Below are positions 1 to 5,325 of a DNA stretch of 5,561 bases, one piece after another; within the stretch, counting starts at the first letter, position 1; each line of letters begins with the position of its first letter. The stretch is taken from positions 1 to 5,561 of the forward strand of contig JAGVEP010000242.1 in the NCBI GenBank assembly GCA_020058145.1. The letters are read 5' to 3'. Under the pieces are notes generated by a model. It had not been told where the DNA came from and searched no databases. It was given only the letters and a program-made list of their open reading frames with translations. Source of the stretch: Phycisphaerae bacterium (lineage in GTDB: Bacteria; Planctomycetota; Phycisphaerae; UBA1845; Fen-1342). The translations under genes and the position numbers were made by a program.

Positions 1-126
1 CTTAGTGATCCCGCCGGGTATCAGGCGTCGTACCCGAACTGCAATCTAATGAACGGCGACTGCAATTACGACGGTTCGGTGGATTTCGACGACATCAACG
101 CGTTCGTAGCGTTGCTGGGTTCGTAG
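1..126 (+). CDS. C-terminal end of a secreted protein with dockerin-like tail (5' end outside window)
   Basis: Frame 1 is open from the first base to the TAG at 124-126 and gives 41 residues. Residues 20-31 (GDCNYDGSVDFDD) form an EF-hand-like calcium loop of dockerin type, with D20, N22, D24, G25, D28 and D31 in the usual ligand positions, followed by the helix INAFVALLGS that ends the protein. The preceding stretch (residues 1-19, LSDPAGYQASYPNCNLMNG) matches the linker between the two dockerin repeats of both peptidases downstream, so this is the second repeat and the first lies off the left edge. The catalytic or structural part of the protein is not visible, so its function cannot be stated. 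The same module on the next two genes suggests a secreted protein of the same set. A terminator follows 20 bases after the stop, so it probably ends its own transcript. Confidence 0.9.
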   Translation, partial: LSDPAGYQASYPNCNLMNGDCNYDGSVDFDDINAFVALLGS

Positions 127-146
127 TACCGCGTCCTGCATGAAGA

Positions 147-185
147 GGTGGCACGGCCTGGTCCTGCCCGGCCGTGCCACCCTTT
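147..185 (+). terminator. Rho-independent-like terminator after the upstream gene
   Basis: A perfect 12-bp GC-rich stem (147-158 GGTGGCACGGCC pairs with 170-181 GGCCGTGCCACC) with an 11-base loop starts 20 bases after the TAG. It is followed by CTTT, a short T run, so the stem is much stronger than the tail. The position and strength fit a transcription terminator for the gene ending at 126. Because the U tract is short it could act partly as an mRNA 3'-end stabiliser. Confidence 0.7.
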
Positions 186-197
186 AGCGATATAACG

Positions 198-231
198 GAC
201 CCCGCGCCAGGTCGGAATTCGCGCGGGTCTT
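198..231 (+). terminator. Second, weaker hairpin downstream of the first terminator
   Basis: Bases 198-207 (GACCCCGCGC) pair with 221-229 (GCGCGGGTC) as a 9-bp stem with one bulged C and a 13-base loop. Only two T residues follow (230-231). It may be a backup terminator, or a structure sitting just upstream of the TATAAT at 246. Function is inferred from structure and position only. Confidence 0.3.
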
Positions 232-245
232 GCGTTCACTTGCGC

Positions 246-251
246 TATAAT
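246..251 (+). promoter_or_regulatory. Candidate -10 element for the metallopeptidase gene
   Basis: TATAAT at 246-251 is a perfect sigma-70 -10 hexamer in an otherwise GC-rich intergenic region, about 85 bases before the chosen ATG at 337. I find no good TTGACA-like -35 at 16-18 bp; the bases at 223-228 are GCGGGT. There is no TG one base before the hexamer either, so it is not an extended -10. A start point near 258 would give a leader of roughly 80 nt and would make the in-frame GTG at 265 nearly leaderless. Confidence 0.4.
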
Positions 252-262
252 TGGCGCGCACC

Positions 263-279
263 CCGTGCCGGTGGCACGG
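263..279 (+). repeat. Small inverted repeat in the leader, sharing GTGGCACGG with the terminator
   Basis: CCGTGCC (263-269) and GGCACGG (273-279) form a 7-bp hairpin with a 3-base loop in the presumed 5' leader of the metallopeptidase gene. The string GTGGCACGG (271-279) also occurs in the left arm of the terminator (149-157), its complement occurs in the right arm (172-180), and GTGGCACG recurs at 303-310 inside the near-palindrome TCGTGGCACGA (301-311). Confidence 0.45.
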
Positions 280-324
280 TTTCCAGATGTCGGCACATTG
301 TCGTGGCACGACGTGCTATCTCGC

Positions 325-328
325 GGAG
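325..328 (+). promoter_or_regulatory. Ribosome binding site that supports the ATG at 337
   Basis: GGAG at 325-328 lies 8 bases before the ATG at 337. The alternative in-frame GTG at 265 has no purine-rich box before it and would put 24 polar residues ahead of the hydrophobic signal-peptide core. The ATG at 337 is therefore preferred. Confidence 0.65.
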
Positions 329-336
329 TAACTCGC

Positions 337-3081
337 ATGCATCGTCAAGTCTACGTCGTTCTCACGAGCCTGGTCTTCTGCGCGGGGTCGGCTGCGGCGC
401 GACCGCCGACCGCGGAGGCCGTCCAGCACTTGCGGCAGACGGCCCCCGGGGCGCAGCTTCACGCGGACCAGGACCGGCCGACGCGTGTTTATGGCGTGCC
501 GCTCAGTGCGGGGCGCTCGCCGGAACTGAGCGCCGCGGCGTTCGTGCAGGCACATAGCGATCTTTTCGGCCGCGCGTCCGGCGATTTGGTTCCCGGCAAC
601 ACGTTTAATGGTCTCCACGCACAGCCGGTGATGTACGAGCCCGAGACCGGGGCGTACAAGTTCACCTTGGTGTATTACGCTCAATACGCCAGCGGTTTGC
701 CGGTGTATCGCGCCGAATTGCGGCTGCTGGTGCGCAACACGAACGCGTATCCGGTGGTCTGGGTGGGCTCGAGCCTGCGGGACCTCGGTAGGTTTGTCGT
801 GCCGGCCGGCGCGGGGCACAGCGTGGCTGAAGGAGCGGCGCAGGCCGCCGCGGCGCGGGAGGTGCCGGGTCTGGCGAACTTCACTCCGGCCGAGCTGACC
901 GTCTGGGCCGGTATCGACCGCCTGATGGTCAACCCCGCTGTCGCGCTCACCTTCGAGGGCGACAACGAACCCGCTGCAACGGGCGATTACCAGAAATGGC
1001 GCTTCATTGCGGATGCTGAAAGCGGCCAGGTACTCTACAAGGAAGATCTGGTGCTGCACACCGACGTGACCGGCACGGTGCGCGGCATGGCGACCCAGAC
1101 TTTGCCGCCGAAGGCGGATGTCTGCAACCCGGAGAATCTGATCGCCCTGAAATACGCCCGGGTCAGTATTGGCGCTACGACGGTGTTCACCGATGCGGAG
1201 GGGAATTACACGATCCCCAACAGCGGCTCCGATCCAGTAACGGTGACCTCGCCGATCGCCGGCCGCTGGTTCGAAGTGCAAAACCAGGCCGGGGCGAGCA
1301 CGGTCCTGACACAGACGGTGACGCCGCCGGGGCCGGCGGATTTCATGCACAACCAGGCCAACACCGCAGAGTTCAACCGCGCCGAGGTCAACGGCTATGT
1401 CGAGGCCAACGTCGTGCGCGACTGGGTGCTAAGCTTCAATCCGCTCTATCCCACGATCTACAACCAACTGAGTTTTCCAGTCAAGGTCAATATCGACGAT
1501 TCGTGCAATGCCTTCTACAACGGTCAGGCGATCAATTTCTTCCGTGCGCGCGGGGGTTGCTCCAACACGGCCTACAGTGGCGTGGTCCATCACGAGTACG
1601 GCCACCACCTCGTTTCAACCGCGGGTAGTGGACAGGGCCAGTTTGGCGAAGGTCAGTCGGACGTGACCGCCATGCTGATCGCCGACGATCCTATCCTGGG
1701 GTACGGGTTCTTCAGCTATAATTGCAACATCGGCATCCGCTCCGCGATCAACGATGTCATGTACCCGTGCGAAGGGGAGGTACACGACTGCGGCATGTTG
1801 TTGTCCGGGTGCGTTTGGGAAACGCGCAACGCGCTGGCGGCGAATTACCCCGACACCTACCTGGAAATTCTCACCCCGCTGGCGATTAATGCCGTCCTGC
1901 TGCACGACGGCAACCTGATTACTCCGGCGATCACGATCGACTACCTCGCGCTCGACGACGACGACGGCAACATCTACAACGGCACGCCGCACTACGACGA
2001 GATCTGCACCGGTTTCGGCAGCCACGGAATGGACTGCCCGGTGCTGCAGGCGGGCTTGGAGGTAACCCCGGCGGACAACGCCGAGTTCTGGGGTAACCCC
2101 GGTGGACCGTTTGGACAGGCCGGCGCGGTGTATACACTGAAGAACATCGGTTCGTCGGCGATTGATTACCAGGTAACGAGTGACCAGAACTGGCTGACCA
2201 TCGATAATTCGTCGGGAGTGCTCGACGGCGGAGCCCAAACCACGTGCACGCTCGCGCTGAATGCCAGTGGCGAACTGCTGCCGCAGGGCAACTACAGCGC
2301 AGAGATCAGTTTCGTTAACACCACAACTCATTTCGGCGATACGGCCCGCGCGGCGCAGCTTTACGTTGGTGGGCAACATCCGGTCTACACCTGGAATCTG
2401 GACAGCGACCCCGGCTGGACCACCACCGGCCAGTGGGCCTGGGGTACGCCCAGCGGTCAAGGCGGCCAGACCGGTTCGCCCGACCCGAGCGGCGGGTACA
2501 CCGGTAGCCAGGTCTACGGTTACGCCCTCAATGGCGACTACGCCGACAATGCCCCGGAGTACGACCTGACGACGCTGCCGCTCGATTGTCGCAACCAGTT
2601 GCAGGTCAAGTTACGTTTCCGGCGTTGGCTGGGCGTCGAACGCCGCGTGTTTGATCACGCGGACGTGCGCGTCAGTGCCGACGGCCAGAATTGGACCAGC
2701 ATTTGGCAGAACCCGGACCACGAGATCGCGGACGACGCGTGGCTGTTCCAGGAACTCGAGCTCGCCGGCATCGCCGACAATCAGCCGACCGTCTACCTCC
2801 GGTGGGGCCTGGGTCCGACGGACGCAAGTTGGCACTACTGCGGCTGGAACATCGATGATGTGCAGGTCTGGGCCGTCAGGGCGGTGCGGCCGGGCGACCT
2901 GAATTGCGATGGCGCGGTCAATTTCGATGACATTAATGCCTTCGTGCTCGCCATCGGCGATGCCGCAGGCTACGAGGCGCAGTTCCCGAGTTGCAACCGC
3001 ATGAATGCGGACTGCAACGTCGACGGCCTGGTGAATTTCGATGACATCAACGCGTTTGTGGCGCTCTTGAGCGGACAGTGA
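337..3081 (+). CDS. Secreted zinc metallopeptidase (M36/thermolysin-like gluzincin) with BACON-like, jelly-roll and dockerin-like C-terminal modules
   Basis: Predicted 914-residue exported endopeptidase. Visible in order: a signal peptide (1-21, core YVVLTSLVFCAGSAAA); an FTP-like inhibitory propeptide (about 60-150, including AAAFVQAHSDLFG) and pro-region to about 240; a carboxypeptidase-regulatory/transthyretin-like insert (about 243-320, VTGTVRG...FTDAEGNYTIP); and the catalytic region (about 335-570). The zinc site is HEYGH, with H419 and H423 as ligands and E420 as the general base. E438 in GEGQSD is the likely third ligand, followed by D442. LDDDDGNIYNGTPHYDEI (539-556) is an acidic loop that probably binds calcium. 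The tail has a BACON-like beta-sandwich (574-679), a MAM/immune-inhibitor-A-like jelly roll (681-847) and two dockerin-like loops (D854-D865 and D892-D903). There is no membrane anchor, LPXTG or PEP-CTERM signal. The HExxH-to-Glu spacing (14 intervening residues) is shorter than in typical fungalysins, so the family is M36-like rather than certain. Substrate is unknown. The fold class is secure; the exact family is moderately so. Confidence 0.92.
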   Translation: MHRQVYVVLTSLVFCAGSAAARPPTAEAVQHLRQTAPGAQLHADQDRPTRVYGVPLSAGRSPELSAAAFVQAHSDLFGRASGDLVPGNTFNGLHAQPVMYEPETGAYKFTLVYYAQYASGLPVYRAELRLLVRNTNAYPVVWVGSSLRDLGRFVVPAGAGHSVAEGAAQAAAAREVPGLANFTPAELTVWAGIDRLMVNPAVALTFEGDNEPAATGDYQKWRFIADAESGQVLYKEDLVLHTDVTGTVRGMATQTLPPKADVCNPENLIALKYARVSIGATTVFTDAEGNYTIPNSGSDPVTVTSPIAGRWFEVQNQAGASTVLTQTVTPPGPADFMHNQANTAEFNRAEVNGYVEANVVRDWVLSFNPLYPTIYNQLSFPVKVNIDDSCNAFYNGQAINFFRARGGCSNTAYSGVVHHEYGHHLVSTAGSGQGQFGEGQSDVTAMLIADDPILGYGFFSYNCNIGIRSAINDVMYPCEGEVHDCGMLLSGCVWETRNALAANYPDTYLEILTPLAINAVLLHDGNLITPAITIDYLALDDDDGNIYNGTPHYDEICTGFGSHGMDCPVLQAGLEVTPADNAEFWGNPGGPFGQAGAVYTLKNIGSSAIDYQVTSDQNWLTIDNSSGVLDGGAQTTCTLALNASGELLPQGNYSAEISFVNTTTHFGDTARAAQLYVGGQHPVYTWNLDSDPGWTTTGQWAWGTPSGQGGQTGSPDPSGGYTGSQVYGYALNGDYADNAPEYDLTTLPLDCRNQLQVKLRFRRWLGVERRVFDHADVRVSADGQNWTSIWQNPDHEIADDAWLFQELELAGIADNQPTVYLRWGLGPTDASWHYCGWNIDDVQVWAVRAVRPGDLNCDGAVNFDDINAFVLAIGDAAGYEAQFPSCNRMNADCNVDGLVNFDDINAFVALLSGQ
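2056..3078 (+). repeat. First copy of the shared C-terminal cassette (metallopeptidase residues 574-914)
   Basis: This coding segment matches, module for module and in the same order, bases 4157-5191 of the next gene. Shared protein strings include DPGWTT, GQWA, FRRWLGVE, IADNQP, VYLRW, LGPTD, YCGWN and GDLNCDG. A hand alignment of the jelly-roll part gives roughly 55% identity with almost no gaps. The BACON-like part (GGPF..., PWLT/NWLT..., HFGDT/HQGDT) is clearly related but more diverged. The two copies are recognisable mainly at the protein level, so this is an old duplication or shuffling event, not a recent DNA repeat. Confidence 0.85.
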
Positions 3082-3083
3082 GA

Positions 3084-3104
3084 TGGTGCGTCCGGGACGC
3101 ACTA
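3084..3104 (+). terminator. Hairpin directly after the metallopeptidase stop codon
   Basis: GTGCGTC (3086-3092) and GACGCAC (3096-3102) form a perfect 7-bp stem with a 3-base loop. A G-U and a T-A pair (3084-3085 with 3103-3104) extend it to 9 bp. It begins 2 bases after the TGA. No T run follows, so it could be a weak terminator or a 3'-end protecting structure between the two peptidase genes. Confidence 0.4.
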
Positions 3105-3109
3105 CGAGG

Positions 3110-3138
3110 TTGTGTCCCCTGGCCGGGGACGATAAGAT
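3110..3138 (+). promoter_or_regulatory. Possible weak sigma-70 promoter for the cysteine peptidase gene
   Basis: TTGTGT at 3110-3115 and TAAGAT at 3133-3138 are separated by exactly 17 bases. They match TTGACA in 3 of 6 and TATAAT in 4 of 6 positions, including the conserved T, A and final T of the -10. The position, about 90 bases before the ATG at 3227, is sensible, but matches of this quality also arise by chance. The spacer is occupied by the hairpin at 3114-3130. Confidence 0.25.
3114..3130 (+). repeat. Second hairpin between the two peptidase genes
   Basis: GTCCCC (3114-3119) pairs with GGGGAC (3125-3130) around the 5-base loop TGGCC. It follows the first hairpin by about 10 bases and no T tract follows. 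It is either part of a two-hairpin termination or attenuation region, or a chance structure in GC-rich DNA. Confidence 0.35.
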
Positions 3139-3163
3139 GGAGCGTATGGGAAAGATGCGAGGT

Positions 3164-3181
3164 TGCTGGTGACCGCCAGCA
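3164..3181 (+). repeat. Third hairpin in the leader of the cysteine peptidase gene
   Basis: TGCTGG (3164-3169) pairs with CCAGCA (3176-3181) around a 6-base loop. It ends 29 bases before the AGGAG box. It is too short to assign a role; it could be a leader structure affecting translation. Confidence 0.25.
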
Positions 3182-3210
3182 CGAGCACGGTCTTGCTGGG
3201 GCGCTGATGT

Positions 3211-3215
3211 AGGAG
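3211..3215 (+). promoter_or_regulatory. Ribosome binding site for the cysteine peptidase gene
   Basis: AGGAG at 3211-3215 is 11 bases before the ATG at 3227. The upstream in-frame GTG at 3215 overlaps the box itself and cannot use it. A TTG at 3221 lies 5 bases after the box and is a less likely alternative that would add two residues. The ATG gives a clean signal peptide (basic MRIH, then a hydrophobic core). Confidence 0.6.
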
Positions 3216-3226
3216 TGTCGTTGATC

Positions 3227-5194
3227 ATGCGTATTCACCTGGCATGGGCAGCGGGCATCGCGTGTGCCGCTTTCGCCACCGGGGTCCAGGCTCAGCTTTC
3301 CACCGCTGACATCGCCGCCTTGCGCGCCGAGGGCGAGCGCGAAGGCTGGACGTTCACCGTCAGCCAGAACCCGGCGACTCAGTATCGCCTCGACCAGCTC
3401 TGCGGCGTCGTCCGGCCGCCGGATTGGCGGGTGGGCGCCCGTTTTGACAATCGCCCGGTGCAGCGCGATCTGCCCGCGACGTTCGATTGGCGGAATTACA
3501 ACGGACACAGCTACTGCCCGCCGATCCGCGACCAACGTAGTTGCGGCAGTTGCTGGGCCTTCGCTGTCATGGGGGCGGTCGAGTGCAACATCTTCATCCG
3601 CGACGGTGTCGCGTGCGACGTGAGCGAACAGTGGCTGGTGAGCTGTTGCGGTCTGGGCGGTTGCAGCGGCGAATGGCCGGGGCGCGCGACCAATTTCCTG
3701 CTGGGCAGCGGGGAGTACCAGGACCCGTGGGGCGGCTTTGGCGCTGTGCCCGAGGAGGAATTCCCGTACGTCGCCTGGGACGCCCCGTGCGAGACCGGCC
3801 CGTACAACCACCCCTGGTGCCTCGATACCTGGGCGTTTGTCGGCCCGGAATGGGGCATCCCGACGGTCGAGCAACTCAAGCAGGCGATCATGGATCACGG
3901 CCCGCTGTGCGTCTGCGTTTACGCCGGCAGTTCCTTCCAAGCCTACTCCCAGGGCGTGTTCAACTCTTGCCCCAGCGATGACATCAACCATGCCGTTGTG
4001 CTCGTCGGCTGGGACGACAACCAGGCCGGCGGCGTGTGGTTCATGCGCAACTCGTGGGGCTCCGGCTGGGGCGAGCACGGCTACATGCGGATCAAATACA
4101 ACTGCTCGGAGATCGGTTTCAACGCCTTGTACGTGGACTACGCCGGTCGCAACGGGCTGTACGTCTCGCCCACCGAGGCGGTGCGCATCCAGGGCCCGGT
4201 CGGCGGGCCTTTTGAGGGCCGCAGTGGCGCTTATGCACTGGAGTACTGGGGCGGCCAGACCGCTAACTACACCGTGCGGCTCGATCCGCCCGTCCCCTGG
4301 CTCACGCTGAACGGCGCGACGGACGGCGTGCTGGAGTCTGGCCAGACGGTGGTCGTCTCGGTCGCGTTAAACGCCAACGCCGCGACCTTGTCGCGCGGCG
4401 CCCACGTGGCGAACCTCCGATTCACCGACACGAGCTTCCATCAAGGCGATACGACGCGGCCGGTCATTCTCTCGGTGGGTGACGGCAGCCCGCGGTACGC
4501 CTGGCCGCTGGACGCGGACCCCGGCTGGACGACGGAGGGCCAGTGGGCCTTTGGCACCCCGACCGGTCAGCCCGCCGAATACGGGCCGCCTGACCCCGGT
4601 GCCGGGTTCAGCGGAAGCAACGTCTACGGCTACAACCTGGACGGCGTTTACGCGAATGATCTCCCGTCCACACACTTGACCAGCACAGCCAGCGACTGCA
4701 CGGGGCTCTACAACGTACATCTGAATTTCCGGCGCTGGCTGGGTGTGGAGACCCCATACTGCGATCGGGCGTCCGTGTCCGTGAGCCTGGATGGCACCCA
4801 CTGGCGGCAGGTTTGGCGGAACGACGAGGAAGTGGCGGATTGGGATTGGCTGCCGGTCGATCTCGACATCTCCGTCATCGCCGACAACCAGCCCGCTGTC
4901 TATCTGCGCTGGACGCTGGGCCCGACCGACTACAGCGTGCGGTATTGCGGCTGGAACCTCGACGATATTCAGCTCACGGGGCTGCAACCGAGTCCGACCT
5001 ATGCGGTCGGCGATCTGAACTGCGATGGCGGCGTCGACTTCGCTGACATCAATCCGTTCGTGTTGCTGCTTTCCGACCCGGACGGGTACCAAGGCGCTTA
5101 TCCGGACTGTTACGCGATCAACGGGGACGCGGACCGGAACGGCGTGGTCGATCTTGACGACGTTGCCCCGTTTGTGGCGGCCCTGGCTGATTGA
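3227..5194 (+). CDS. Secreted papain-family (C1A) cysteine peptidase with cathepsin B-like pro-region and the same C-terminal cassette
   Basis: Predicted 655-residue exported thiol endopeptidase. Signal peptide 1-22 (cleavage probably after VQA). A short pro-region of about 60 residues (23-82) contains GWTFTVSQN and LDQLCG, resembling the cathepsin B pro-segment (W.AG.N, LKRLCG) rather than the long ERFNIN type. The mature domain starts near LPATFDWR (82-89). All four catalytic residues are present: Q103 (oxyanion hole), C109 in CGSCWAF, H255 in NHAVVLVGW and N275 in NSWGSGWGEHGY, with the papain Q-to-C spacing of six. Several other cysteines (C106, C140, C141, C146) fit the usual C1A disulfides. 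The tail repeats the metallopeptidase's: a BACON-like sandwich (311-418), a jelly roll (421-585) and dockerin-like loops (D596-D607 and D634-D645). It starts 145 bases after the metallopeptidase gene on the same strand; co-transcription is possible but hairpins intervene. Substrate unknown. Confidence 0.94.
   Translation: MRIHLAWAAGIACAAFATGVQAQLSTADIAALRAEGEREGWTFTVSQNPATQYRLDQLCGVVRPPDWRVGARFDNRPVQRDLPATFDWRNYNGHSYCPPIRDQRSCGSCWAFAVMGAVECNIFIRDGVACDVSEQWLVSCCGLGGCSGEWPGRATNFLLGSGEYQDPWGGFGAVPEEEFPYVAWDAPCETGPYNHPWCLDTWAFVGPEWGIPTVEQLKQAIMDHGPLCVCVYAGSSFQAYSQGVFNSCPSDDINHAVVLVGWDDNQAGGVWFMRNSWGSGWGEHGYMRIKYNCSEIGFNALYVDYAGRNGLYVSPTEAVRIQGPVGGPFEGRSGAYALEYWGGQTANYTVRLDPPVPWLTLNGATDGVLESGQTVVVSVALNANAATLSRGAHVANLRFTDTSFHQGDTTRPVILSVGDGSPRYAWPLDADPGWTTEGQWAFGTPTGQPAEYGPPDPGAGFSGSNVYGYNLDGVYANDLPSTHLTSTASDCTGLYNVHLNFRRWLGVETPYCDRASVSVSLDGTHWRQVWRNDEEVADWDWLPVDLDISVIADNQPAVYLRWTLGPTDYSVRYCGWNLDDIQLTGLQPSPTYAVGDLNCDGGVDFADINPFVLLLSDPDGYQGAYPDCYAINGDADRNGVVDLDDVAPFVAALAD
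4157..5191 (+). repeat. Second copy of the shared C-terminal cassette (cysteine peptidase residues 311-655)
   Basis: Counterpart of 2056-3078. It keeps the same module order, and the cysteine pair of the jelly roll is conserved (C491 and C574 here; C751 and C835 in the metallopeptidase), which suggests a structural disulfide. Its second dockerin loop has drifted from the metallopeptidase version (DADRNGVVDLDD against DCNVDGLVNFDD) and has lost the cysteine, but the calcium-ligand positions are kept. Confidence 0.85.
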
Positions 5195-5204
5195 TATCCG
5201 GACG

Positions 5205-5235
5205 GCGGGCTGGCGACACCGGGTTGGCCGCCCGC
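5205..5235 (+). terminator. Imperfect hairpin after the cysteine peptidase gene
   Basis: Bases 5205-5214 pair with 5227-5235 as a 9-bp GC-rich stem with one bulged T (5211) and a 12-base loop, beginning 10 bases after the TGA at 5192-5194. No T run follows. It is a plausible weak terminator. I see no convincing promoter in the rest of the 131-base gap (5195-5325). Confidence 0.35.
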
Positions 5236-5314
5236 GGGTACGGCGTAGTCGATACAACCGGTAGCGTTTCGTCCGCGGCTCCTGGTGTAAACCGGGCGCG
5301 CTGCGGGTAACCAA

Positions 5315-5319
5315 GAGGA
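5315..5319 (+). promoter_or_regulatory. Ribosome binding site for the third gene
   Basis: GAGGA at 5315-5319 is 6 bases before the ATG at 5326. An ATG at 5319 lies in another frame and meets a stop after about 30 codons, so 5326 is the supported start. Confidence 0.65.
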
Positions 5320-5325
5320 TGAAGC

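Noticed and set aside
191..196. TATAAC as a second -10 element
   Set aside because: It lies just after the terminator with no -35-like sequence at a suitable distance, and it is a poorer match than TATAAT at 246.
265..336. GTG at 265 as the start of the metallopeptidase gene (24 extra residues)
   Set aside because: No ribosome binding site precedes it, it lies inside a hairpin, and it would bury the signal peptide. ATG 337 with GGAG at 325 is better.
337..399. Lipoprotein signal in the metallopeptidase (cysteine at residue 15, LVFCAG)
   Set aside because: The residues before the cysteine (L-V-F) do not fit a lipobox because a bulky Phe stands at -1, and a normal signal peptidase I site (SAAA) follows.
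316..1350. Long reverse-strand open frame of 344 residues
   Set aside because: It is a shadow of the metallopeptidase gene in GC-rich DNA: arginine-rich, low-complexity translation, no motifs. The plus strand carries clear catalytic and signal sequences.
2896..3078. Classical clostridial cellulosome component
   Set aside because: The dockerin-like loops are present, but the neighbours are proteases, no cohesin or glycoside hydrolase is seen, and the linker with its PSCN cysteine is of the type I associate with planctomycetes.
3047..4078. Long reverse-strand open frame of 343 residues over the gene boundary
   Set aside because: Antisense to the catalytic part of the cysteine peptidase; no recognisable domain and biased Ala/Arg/His composition typical of a shadow frame.
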